A stretch of 7,710 nt of DNA, from assembly GCA_030544165.1 (NCBI GenBank), contig JAUNRP010000091.1:1-7710 (forward strand), given 5' to 3'. Source of the stretch: a bacterium (GTDB lineage: Bacteria; Actinomycetota; Actinomycetes; Actinomycetales; Actinomycetaceae). The stretch's first letter is position 1, and each line of letters begins with the position of its first letter. Of this stretch, positions 1 to 7,416 are shown piece after piece. The translations under genes and the position numbers were made by a program. The notes under the pieces were generated by a model. The model worked only from the letters and a program-made list of their open reading frames with translations, was not told the DNA's origin and ran no database searches.

Positions 1-1620
1 CTGGTGGACTCCTCGGAGGGGCCGCTCCCGCAGACCCGGTTCGTGCTGCGCAAGGCCCTGGCCGCGCGTCTGCCGGTGGTGCTGGTGGTGAACAAGGTGG
101 ACCGGCCGGACGCGCGCATCACCGAGGTGGTTCAGGAGACCACGGACCTGCTGCTGAACCTGGCCTCGGACCTCTCGGACGAGATGGCTGAGGCCGGCAG
201 TCAGGGCCCGGACGGCGAGGACCTCCCCGAACTGGACCTCGATTCCATCCTCGACCTCCCGGTGGTCTACGCCTCCGCGAAGGCCCGCCGCGCCTCGCTC
301 ACGCAGCCGGATGACGGCGGACTGCCGGACTCTCCGGACCTCGAGCCCCTGTTCCAGACCATCGTGGAGCGCATCCCCGCGCCGAGCTTCGCGGAGGACT
401 CCCCGCTCCGCGCCCACGTGACCAACCTGGACGCCTCCCCGTTCCTGGGCCGCCTCGCCCTGCTCCGCATCCACGGCGGCACCCTGAAGAAGGGCTCGCA
501 GGTGGGCTGGGCCAGGCGCGATGGCACCATCCAGAGCGTCAAGATCACCGAGCTGCTGCGCACCGAGGCCCTCACGCGTGTGCCAGCCGCCGAGGCCCAC
601 GCCGGGGACATCGTGGCCGTGGCCGGGATCGAGAACATCATGATCGGCGAGTCGCTGGTGGACCCGGAGAACCCGCAGCCGCTCCCGCTCATCCACGTGG
701 ACGATCCGGCGATCTCCATGACCATCGGCATCAACACCTCCCCGCTGGCCGGCCGCGTCAAGGGCGCCAAGGTCACCGCCCGCCAGGTGAAGGACCGCCT
801 GGACCGGGAGCTCATCGGGAACGTCTCCCTGAAGGTCCTCCCCACCGAGCGCCCGGACGCCTGGGAGGTCCAGGGCCGCGGGGAACTCGCCCTCGCCATC
901 CTGGTGGAGCAGATGCGCCGCGAGGGCTTCGAGCTCACCGTGGGCAAGCCGCAGGTGGTCACCAAGACCATTGACGGAAAAACCATGGAGCCGATGGAGC
1001 GCATGACCATCGACGCCCCCGAGGAGTACCTCGGCACCATCACCCAGCTCCTCGCCTCCCGCAAGGGCCGCCTCGCCACCATGACCAACCACGGCACCGG
1101 CTGGGTGCGCATGGAGTTCCTGGTCCCCGCCCGCGGCCTGATCGGCTTCCGCACCCGCTTCCTCACGGAGACCCGCGGCACCGGGATCGCCTCCTCGATC
1201 GCGGAGGGCTACGAGCCGTGGGCCGGCCCCATCGAGCTGCGCACCACCGGCTCGCTCGTGGCGGATCGCGCCGGCCAGGCCACCCCCTACGCCATGATCC
1301 GCCTGCAGGAGCGCGCCTCCTTCATCATTGAGCCCGGTTCCGAGGTCTATGAGGGCCAGGTGGTGGGGGAGAACCCCCGCAACGAGGACATGGACGTCAA
1401 CGTCACCCGCGAGAAGCAGCAGACCAACATCCGCTCCTCCACCGCGGAGTCCTTCGAGGGCCTCACCCCGCCCCGCCGCCTCACCCTCGAGGAGTCCCTC
1501 GAGTTCGCCTCCCAGGACGAGTGCTGCGAGGTCACCCCCACCGCCGTCCGCGTCCGCAAGGTCATCCTGGACGCCACCGAGCGCTTCCGCGTCACCTCCC
1601 GCGCCAAGAAGTCCGGGTAG
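1..1620 (+). CDS. typA: Translational GTPase TypA/BipA, 5'-truncated by the window edge
   Basis: This is a ribosome-binding translational GTPase of the EF-G/LepA family, linked in other bacteria to ribosome assembly and stress or cold adaptation. The reading frame is open from base 1, so the start and the G1-G3 GTPase motifs lie outside the window; the 539 codons seen compare with about 610-640 for the family. The G4 motif NKVD is at 91-102 and the G5-like SAK at 274-282. Domain II follows (THVTNLDASPFLGRLAL-type region near 415-460), then the GRGELALAILVEQMRREGFE block (about 876-935) and the TypA-specific C-terminal domain with SRGLIGFR-like ARGLIGFRTRFLTETRGTG. The tail EVTPTAVRVRKVILD is the usual TypA ending, so the 3' end is intact. 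An acidic stretch between G4 and G5 (about 166-255) lengthens this loop relative to E. coli TypA, as in mycobacterial TypA. The identification is secure. Confidence 0.97.
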   Translation: MVDSSEGPLPQTRFVLRKALAARLPVVLVVNKVDRPDARITEVVQETTDLLLNLASDLSDEMAEAGSQGPDGEDLPELDLDSILDLPVVYASAKARRASLTQPDDGGLPDSPDLEPLFQTIVERIPAPSFAEDSPLRAHVTNLDASPFLGRLALLRIHGGTLKKGSQVGWARRDGTIQSVKITELLRTEALTRVPAAEAHAGDIVAVAGIENIMIGESLVDPENPQPLPLIHVDDPAISMTIGINTSPLAGRVKGAKVTARQVKDRLDRELIGNVSLKVLPTERPDAWEVQGRGELALAILVEQMRREGFELTVGKPQVVTKTIDGKTMEPMERMTIDAPEEYLGTITQLLASRKGRLATMTNHGTGWVRMEFLVPARGLIGFRTRFLTETRGTGIASSIAEGYEPWAGPIELRTTGSLVADRAGQATPYAMIRLQERASFIIEPGSEVYEGQVVGENPRNEDMDVNVTREKQQTNIRSSTAESFEGLTPPRRLTLEESLEFASQDECCEVTPTAVRVRKVILDATERFRVTSRAKKSG

Positions 1621-1626
1621 CCGCCC

Positions 1627-2154
1627 ATGGCCGCCAGGATCTCCACCGCCCTCGACGATTCCGTGGCCGCCCTCCTCGGCGGCGCCCTCGGCTTCTTCAT
1701 CGGGATCGCCGGCGCGTTCGTGATCCGCTACGGCCCCGGCACCTCCCTCGGGCTGCTGCTCGCCCTCGTGGCGTTCGCCTCCGCCGCCGTCTTCACGCGC
1801 GCGCTGGCCGGCCCCTGGGCGTTCGTCCCGTTCGTGCTCGGCACCGCGGCAGGTATCGCCACCAGCGCGTTCGTCACATTCGGCGACGACGTGGTGCTCC
1901 CCATGGACCGCACCGCCACCATCTGGCTGGCGGGGGTTGCGGTGGTTGCGAACGTGGTCGCCTTCCTGCCCCGCCGCTGGTTCGCCGTCCGCATTCCCGA
2001 CGACGACGCCCCCCTTGCGTACGACGCGGCGGTCCCGGGGGGCTCGCCGGAGCCCGGGGTGGGGCCGGGCGTGGGGGAGTCCTCCGGCTCACCCCAGGCG
2101 CTGGATTGGCCCGAGGCGCCGGAGGGGCCGGATTCCGCCACCCCCAGAGTGTGA
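1627..2154 (+). CDS. Small integral membrane protein of unknown function
   Basis: This 175-aa protein has four predicted membrane segments at about residues 13-34, 38-58, 62-84 and 96-114, joined by very short loops. A cytosolic or external tail of about 60 residues follows that is rich in Pro, Gly, Asp, Glu and Ser. I recognise no catalytic motif and no named family; small four-helix proteins of this kind are often found beside housekeeping genes in Actinobacteria. The ATG lies 6 bases after the typA stop with no clear Shine-Dalgarno sequence, which fits translational coupling to typA in one transcript. The hydrophobic pattern is continuous and the codon third positions are strongly GC, both supporting a real gene over a shadow frame. 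The other overlapping frames give Arg/Pro-rich low-complexity peptides. Function is unknown. Confidence 0.85.
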   Translation: MAARISTALDDSVAALLGGALGFFIGIAGAFVIRYGPGTSLGLLLALVAFASAAVFTRALAGPWAFVPFVLGTAAGIATSAFVTFGDDVVLPMDRTATIWLAGVAVVANVVAFLPRRWFAVRIPDDDAPLAYDAAVPGGSPEPGVGPGVGESSGSPQALDWPEAPEGPDSATPRV

Positions 2155-2239
2155 GTTTGCTTGCGGTTTGGCGCTGATCGGGGAGTTTGAGGGTGCCCCC
2201 AACTAGCCTTGGATCGAGATCGGCTCTGGTAGGGGAGTA
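2155..2239 (+). other. 85-bp gap upstream of the VanW-family gene
   Basis: This gap is AT-richer than the genes around it. I see no hexamer pair that convinces me as a promoter and no hairpin followed by a T tract, so it is unclear whether the VanW gene has its own promoter or is read through from typA. The last part carries the ribosome-binding site. Confidence 0.4.
2231..2237 (+). promoter_or_regulatory. Ribosome-binding site of the VanW-family gene
   Basis: The sequence AGGGGAG lies just before the ATG at 2240. It is purine-rich and complementary to the 16S 3' end, with a rather short spacer of two bases from its end, or about six from its AGG core. It supports 2240 as the start; no better in-frame start with a Shine-Dalgarno sequence is apparent nearby. 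Confidence 0.65.
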
Positions 2240-4075
2240 ATGGCACGTAAGAAGAAGCAGGAGACCTTCGATGCCCTCGGCGGCTTCGAGGCGGAAACGC
2301 CTGCACAGTCAGGGCGCCTCGCACGTGCCGCGATGTGGATTGCCGGGAGCGCGATCGTGCTCGGGGGCACCTACGTGGGGCTCACCTACTACGCCCAGGA
2401 CAAGGTCCCCACGGACACCACGGTCCTCGGTGTGCAGATCGGCGGACTGGACCACGCGGGCGCCGTCGAGAAGCTGGAGACGAACCTGGGGCCGCGCCTG
2501 GCCGAGCCCCTCGCCGTGGAGGGCGAGGGCGTCACCGCCGAGATCTCCCCGGAGGATGCCGGACTGGGCGTGAACTACGAGGCCACCGTGCAGTCCGTGA
2601 CCGGCCTGAGCTGGGACCCCCGCGATCTGTGGCGGCACGTGACCGGAGCCGGAGAGCTCGAGCCGGTCCTGGACATCGACCGCACCGCCCTGAACCGCGC
2701 CATCACGGACATCACCCCGAACATGGAGGTGGATCCGGTTGACGGCGCGGTGGACCTCTCCACCGGCGCCCCCCAGATCAAGGAGCCCGTGGAGGGCGTG
2801 ACGCTGGATGTGCCCGCCTCCGTGGATGTGGTGGCCGATGTCTGGCCGCGCCAGGAAGGCCCGATCGAGCTGGTGACCACCCTGGTGGAGCCGGACATCT
2901 CCGCGGCAGACATCGATGCGGCCATGGAGGAGTTCGTCCAGCCGATCCTCTCCGGCCCCATCCAGTTGGCCATCCGGGACACCACCCACTCCGTCTCCAC
3001 CGAGGAGATGGCGCGCGCCTCCGCACTGGTTCCCACCGATGCGGGCACGCTCGAACTCCAGGTCAACGGCGAGGAGATCCGTGACCGGATCCTCGCGGAA
3101 TCCCCGGAGCTGGGCACCACGGGCGCGGACGCCCGGTTCGTGTTCGAGGAGGGCCGGCCGGTGATCGTGCCCTCCGAGACCGGGCTGGGGCTCGATGTGG
3201 AGGCAGTGGCGGTGGGAGTGCGCGAGGCCGCACTCTCCGGGACGCGCTCCACCTCCGTGGCCCTCACGGAGATGGACGCCGAGTTCACCACCGCGGACGC
3301 GGAGGCGCTCGGGATCGTGGAGGTGATCAGCGAGTTCAAGACCCCCTACCCCTATGATCCGCCCCGCACCCAGAACCTGCGCGCGGGTACCGCCAACGTG
3401 AACGGCACGCTCGTGATGCCCGGCGGCACGTTCTCGCTGCTGGAGGTGCTGCGGCCCATCACCGCCGGCAACGGGTACGTGAGCTCGGGCGTGGTGGAGG
3501 CCGGGGTGGCCAGCGAGGCGATGGGCGGCGGTCTCTCGCAGATCTCCACCACCACCTACAACGCCGCCTACTTCGCGGGCATGGACATCACGGAGCACAA
3601 GCCGCACTCGCGTTGGTTCTCCCGCTACCCGGAGGGCCGCGAGGCCACCCTGTGGGACGCCACTCCCGGGGTGGATATGAAGTTCCAGAACAACACGCCC
3701 TACGGCGTGCTCATGCAGGCGTGGGTCCAGGACGATGGCGTGGTGGTGCGCGCGTGGTCCACCAAGCACTTCGAGGTGGAGTCCTACACCTCGCCGCGCC
3801 GCAACATCACGAGCCCCCAGGTGATCTACAACGAGCGCCTCAACTGCATCGCCGAGCGCGGCGGCCAGGGCGGCTTCACCGTGGACGTGACACGGGTACG
3901 CAGCGTGGACGGCGCCGAGTTCGATCGCACCACCAACACGTGGACCTACAGCCCGTGGAACCGCGTGGTGTGTGGCTCCGAGCCGCCGCCCGCGCCCCCG
4001 GCCCCGCCAGAGGCGCCTGCCGAGCCCCCTGCGGAGGAGCCGCCCGCCGAGGGCGAGGGCGGCGGCGAGGGATAG
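2240..4075 (+). CDS. Membrane-anchored VanW family protein
   Basis: This 611-aa protein has a short Lys-rich cytosolic N-terminus (ARKKKQ), one membrane segment at about residues 31-51 and a long outside portion, so it reads as a type II membrane or cell-surface protein. Two segments, about 60-190 and 265-345, resemble the YoaR-type putative peptidoglycan-binding domain seen before VanW domains (weak similarity, from pattern). The VanW domain covers about 365-515, with NGTLVMPGGTFS, the core GGGLSQISTTTYNAAYFAG (429-447), then HKPHSRW and YPEGREATLWD. Two late cysteines, C536 and C578, could form a disulfide outside the cell. The protein ends in a Pro/Ala/Glu/Gly-rich tail from about 581. VanW was named from accessory genes of some glycopeptide-resistance clusters, but its biochemical role is unknown; chromosomal copies like this are common in Actinobacteria and do not imply resistance. 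No van resistance genes are beside it. A role at the cell wall is inferred. Confidence 0.93.
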   Translation: MARKKKQETFDALGGFEAETPAQSGRLARAAMWIAGSAIVLGGTYVGLTYYAQDKVPTDTTVLGVQIGGLDHAGAVEKLETNLGPRLAEPLAVEGEGVTAEISPEDAGLGVNYEATVQSVTGLSWDPRDLWRHVTGAGELEPVLDIDRTALNRAITDITPNMEVDPVDGAVDLSTGAPQIKEPVEGVTLDVPASVDVVADVWPRQEGPIELVTTLVEPDISAADIDAAMEEFVQPILSGPIQLAIRDTTHSVSTEEMARASALVPTDAGTLELQVNGEEIRDRILAESPELGTTGADARFVFEEGRPVIVPSETGLGLDVEAVAVGVREAALSGTRSTSVALTEMDAEFTTADAEALGIVEVISEFKTPYPYDPPRTQNLRAGTANVNGTLVMPGGTFSLLEVLRPITAGNGYVSSGVVEAGVASEAMGGGLSQISTTTYNAAYFAGMDITEHKPHSRWFSRYPEGREATLWDATPGVDMKFQNNTPYGVLMQAWVQDDGVVVRAWSTKHFEVESYTSPRRNITSPQVIYNERLNCIAERGGQGGFTVDVTRVRSVDGAEFDRTTNTWTYSPWNRVVCGSEPPPAPPAPPEAPAEPPAEEPPAEGEGGGEG

Positions 4076-4081
4076 TCCCTA

Positions 4082-4137
4082 CCGCGGCCCTGCCTCGCCG
4101 CAGGCCGTGCTTCACCGCGGGGCGGGCGGCACCCGCC
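4082..4137. terminator. Possible GC-rich hairpins between two convergent genes
   Basis: The 62-bp gap between two converging genes holds two stem-loops. One is at about 4086-4106, with arms ggccctgc and gcaggcc around loop ctcgcc and one bulged base. The other is at 4121-4137, with arms ggcggg and cccgcc around a 5-base loop. A CCGCGG palindrome also recurs at 4082 and 4115. No T tract follows on either strand, so these would be U-less bidirectional terminators at best. In DNA this GC-rich, short stems also arise by chance. Confidence 0.3.
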
Positions 4138-4377
4138 TCACCGAGGCCACTGCGGCGCCGGCGGCACCCGCTTCCCCGTGATCATGGTGCGCGCCTCCAC
4201 GCGCACCACCCCCCGCTTGGTGTCCACGCACACGTGGTCCGGAGCCACTTCGGTGAGGTGCCCGAGCGCGTCCGTGCGCATCCCGTCCGAATCCCGGTAG
4301 CGCACCACCACGCGTTCACCCACCTGCCACTCCATCCAGGGGAGCGGGGGTGGGGAGCCGGGATCGCTGGTGGTCAT
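4138..4377 (-). CDS. Small SH3-like-domain protein (DUF6725/Rv0428c N-terminal type)
   Basis: This is a 79-aa protein on the minus strand. Its pattern WQVGERVVVRYR (17-28), TDALGHLTEV (35-44), TKRGVVRVEARTMITGKRVPP (53-73) matches, from memory, the small SH3-like beta-barrel found at the N-terminus of Rv0428c-like acetyltransferases and as stand-alone actinobacterial proteins near fdxA and dapC. Only the barrel is present here; no GNAT acetyltransferase domain follows. The molecular role is unknown. The frame stays open far upstream, across fdxA and dapC, but that part is an antisense shadow. The start at 4377 (MTTSDPG) has GGGAG two bases upstream; an alternative ATG at 4386 adds three residues and has GGGAG three bases upstream, so the choice is open. 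The gene is divergent from fdxA and convergent with the VanW gene. Confidence 0.75.
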   Translation of the reverse strand: MTTSDPGSPPPLPWMEWQVGERVVVRYRDSDGMRTDALGHLTEVAPDHVCVDTKRGVVRVEARTMITGKRVPPAPQWPR

Positions 4378-4386
4378 GGCTCCCAT

Positions 4387-4443
4387 TGTCTCCCGGGGAT
4401 GAGAGTATGGGGGAGCGAGCAGCGAACCAGGAAGGATACGCGC
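4387..4443. promoter_or_regulatory. Divergent intergenic region of the SH3-like gene and fdxA
   Basis: These 57 bases separate two divergent starts, so promoters for both genes must lie here or reach into the coding ends. TTGTCT at 4386-4391 could be a -35 for fdxA, but no well-spaced -10 follows; GAGTATGG at about 4403-4410 is the nearest AT-containing word. AGGAAGGA at 4429-4436 is a clear Shine-Dalgarno sequence seven bases before the fdxA GTG. The promoter calls are weak and the ribosome-binding site is good. Confidence 0.45.
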
Positions 4444-4767
4444 GTGACCTACATCATCGCCGAACCCTGCGTGGACCTGAAGGACCGCGCGTGTGTGGAC
4501 GAGTGTCCGGTGGACTGCATCTACGAGGGCAAGCGCATGCTCTACATCCACCCGGATGAGTGCGTGGACTGCGGCGCCTGCGAGCCCGTGTGCCCGGTGG
4601 AGGCCATCTACTACGAGGAGGACACTCCCGAGCAGTGGGCCGATTACTACAAGGCCAACGTGGAGTTCTTCGATTCGATCGGCTCCCCCGGCGGTGCCGC
4701 CAAGATGGGTGTCCTCGACTTCGACCACCCGATCGTGGCCGCCCTGCCCCCTCAAGAGCACGAGTAG
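4444..4767 (+). CDS. fdxA: Seven-iron ferredoxin, [3Fe-4S][4Fe-4S] type
   Basis: This is a 107-aa cytosolic electron carrier of the FdxA/Azotobacter FdI family. Cysteines are at 9, 17, 21, 25, 40, 43, 46 and 50. By alignment to Azotobacter FdI, shifted by one residue, C9, C17 and C50 would hold the [3Fe-4S] cluster, C21, C40, C43 and C46 the [4Fe-4S] cluster, and C25 would be the extra free cysteine. The motifs CVDECPVDCIYEG and CVDCGACEPVCP are intact and the C-terminal extension, with EFFDSIGSPGGAAKMG, is typical of the actinobacterial form. Start is GTG at 4444, set by AGGAAGGA seven bases upstream and by the conserved MTYIIAEPC beginning. Redox partners cannot be told from the window; in relatives such ferredoxins serve cytochromes P450 and 2-oxoacid oxidoreductases. 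It is very likely co-transcribed with the aminotransferase gene downstream. Confidence 0.97.
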   Translation: MTYIIAEPCVDLKDRACVDECPVDCIYEGKRMLYIHPDECVDCGACEPVCPVEAIYYEEDTPEQWADYYKANVEFFDSIGSPGGAAKMGVLDFDHPIVAALPPQEHE

Positions 4768-4779
4768 GACTCCCCGGCG

Positions 4780-5904
4780 GTGGGCTTCCGCGGCTCTGAC
4801 CTGCCCGATTTCCCCTGGGACTCCCTCGCCCCCGCCAAGGCGCGGGCGTCCGCGCACCCGGGCGGCGTCGTCGACCTCTCGGTGGGAACGCCCGTAGACC
4901 CCACCCCCGAACTCGCCCGCCAGGCGCTCTCCGGCGCCGCCAACAGCCCGGGCTACCCCACGGTGATCGGCACCCCGGAACTGCGCGCCGCCATGGTGGC
5001 GTGGTGGGGAAGGCGCCGCGGCGCCCGCCTCACCGAGGCCGGAGTCCTGCCCACCATCGGCTCCAAGGAGCTCGTGGCACTCCTCCCGTCCCTGCTCGGC
5101 CTGGGCCCCGGGGACGTGGTGGTCCACCCCGCGATCGCCTACCCCACCTACGACGTCGGAGCTCGGCTTGCGGGGGCCACTCCCGTTGCGTCGGACTCGC
5201 CCGGGCAGTGGCCGGCTGAGACGCGCCTGATCTGGCTCAACTCGCCGGGAAACCCCCACGGGCACGTGCTCTCCGTTGAGGAGCTGCGTGGGGTGGTGGC
5301 CTGGGCGCGGGAGCGAGGCGCCGTGGTGGCCTCGGACGAGTGCTACGCGGAGCTCGCGTGGGAGGAGCCCTGGCGCAGCGAGGGGGTGCCCTCCCTGCTC
5401 GATGAGCGGGTGTGCGGCGGGGACCACAGCGGGCTGCTCGCGGCGTACTCGCTCTCCAAGCAGTCGAACCTGGCCGGGTACCGGGCGGCCCTCCTGGCCG
5501 GGGATCCGGACCTCATCGGGCAGATCCGGGAGATCCGGAAGCACTCCGGCCTGATGCTCCCCGCGCCGGTCCAGGCCGCGATGGTGGCCGTGCTGGGGGA
5601 TGACGCGCACATGCAGGAGCAGCGGGAGCGGTACTGGCGGCGCCGGGAGCGACTCGCGCCCGCCGTCCGGGCCGTCGGGCTGGAACTGGACCCAGGTAGC
5701 GCGGCGGGACTGTACCTGTGGGGGAAGGCGGGGGCGCCGTCGTCGGAGATTGTGGACGCCTTTGCGGGACGGGGGATCCTGGTGGCGCCGGGCACGTTCT
5801 ACGGGCCGGCGGGGGAGGGGTACGTGCGGATCGCGCTGTCCGGGACGGATGAGCGGATCGCGGCGGCGGTGGAGCGGCTTGGCGAGGGGCCGCTGCTGGG
5901 GTAG
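4780..5904 (+). CDS. dapC: Succinyldiaminopimelate aminotransferase (DapC type)
   Basis: This is a 374-aa class I/II PLP aminotransferase. It probably transfers an amino group from glutamate to N-succinyl-2-amino-6-oxopimelate, in the succinylase route to meso-diaminopimelate, which feeds lysine and peptidoglycan. Visible motifs are LPDFPWDSL near the N-terminus, DLSVGTPVDPTP (32-43), NSPGNPHG (154-161, N158), SDECYAE (185-191, D186 to the pyridine nitrogen), SLSKQSNLAGYR with the PLP lysine K227, and YVRIALSG with the carboxylate-binding R350. Length matches the family. The GTG at 4780 lies 12 bases after the fdxA stop; TAGGA at 4765-4769 overlaps that stop and gives an AGGA ten bases before the start. 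The fdxA-dapC pair is the usual actinobacterial arrangement, which favours DapC over a general aspartate-type aminotransferase, though substrate is inferred. The 3' third is especially GGG-rich in codon use. Confidence 0.92.
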   Translation: MGFRGSDLPDFPWDSLAPAKARASAHPGGVVDLSVGTPVDPTPELARQALSGAANSPGYPTVIGTPELRAAMVAWWGRRRGARLTEAGVLPTIGSKELVALLPSLLGLGPGDVVVHPAIAYPTYDVGARLAGATPVASDSPGQWPAETRLIWLNSPGNPHGHVLSVEELRGVVAWARERGAVVASDECYAELAWEEPWRSEGVPSLLDERVCGGDHSGLLAAYSLSKQSNLAGYRAALLAGDPDLIGQIREIRKHSGLMLPAPVQAAMVAVLGDDAHMQEQRERYWRRRERLAPAVRAVGLELDPGSAAGLYLWGKAGAPSSEIVDAFAGRGILVAPGTFYGPAGEGYVRIALSGTDERIAAAVERLGEGPLLG

Positions 5905-6054
5905 CGGGACGGCGGCCGGGCGTAAGGATTTCTGCTCTCGGCGATAGGTCGGGAGTGCGATCGGGCTGCGCACGGCGGGGCCAAAACCGTTAGTGTGGGA
6001 CGGACAACCCCGATCACTCAGCCTTGTTGGCCGCCCCCATCGAAAGGGTCCTCA
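5905..6054 (+). promoter_or_regulatory. Intergenic region with probable citrate synthase promoter
   Basis: This 150-bp gap is the longest upstream region in the window. The hexamer TAGTGT at 5991-5996 fits the actinobacterial -10 consensus TAnnnT and would give a leader of roughly 50 bases. The -35 region (around 5966-5972, CTGCGCA) is weak. No T-tract terminator for the upstream aminotransferase is visible. I found no GlxR-like TGTGA-N6-TCACA palindrome here, although citrate synthase genes of corynebacteria carry such sites. Confidence 0.45.
6042..6048 (+). promoter_or_regulatory. Ribosome-binding site that sets the citrate synthase start
   Basis: GAAAGGG ends six bases before the GTG at 6055. 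The frame is open to 5995, but no comparable site precedes that upstream start, and the extra residues overlap the putative -10 element. It therefore supports 6055 as the true start. Confidence 0.75.
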
Positions 6055-7365
<1,311 letters not shown>

Positions 7366-7382
7366 GTTGCACCTTTCGAGAG

Positions 7383-7416
7383 TCCGGCCCGTGGGTTTCC
7401 TGCGGGCCGGATTTTT
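7383..7416 (+). terminator. Rho-independent terminator of the citrate synthase gene
   Basis: A perfect 9-bp stem, TCCGGCCCG (7383-7391) with CGGGCCGGA (7403-7411), encloses an 11-base loop and is followed at once by TTTTT (7412-7416) and then GTTG. It sits 17 bases after the stop. This is the clearest regulatory structure in the window. Confidence 0.93.

Noticed and set aside
2309..3769. 486-aa minus-strand open frame antisense to the VanW gene
   Set aside because: Composition is Gly/His/Arg-rich without a recognisable fold or start signal, and it mirrors a well-supported plus-strand protein.
2240..4075. VanW protein as evidence for glycopeptide resistance
   Set aside because: No vanH, vanA/B, vanX or vanR/S genes are nearby, and chromosomal VanW proteins are common in susceptible Actinobacteria.
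5888..5917. GGCCGC/GCGGCC pair around the dapC stop as a terminator
   Set aside because: The loop would be 18 bases and no T tract follows, so chance pairing in GC-rich DNA is the better explanation.
4378..5973. Long minus-strand open frame upstream of the SH3-like gene, antisense to fdxA and dapC
   Set aside because: Its peptide is Arg/Pro/Gly/His-rich with no motif, and the plus strand carries two secure enzymes with intact active sites. Long antisense frames are expected in high-GC DNA. Only the last 79 codons are real.
5995..6054. Upstream start for citrate synthase adding 20 residues
   Set aside because: The added residues have no similarity to the family N-terminus, no ribosome-binding site precedes them, and they overlap the likely -10 element. 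The GTG at 6055 has a good ribosome-binding site.
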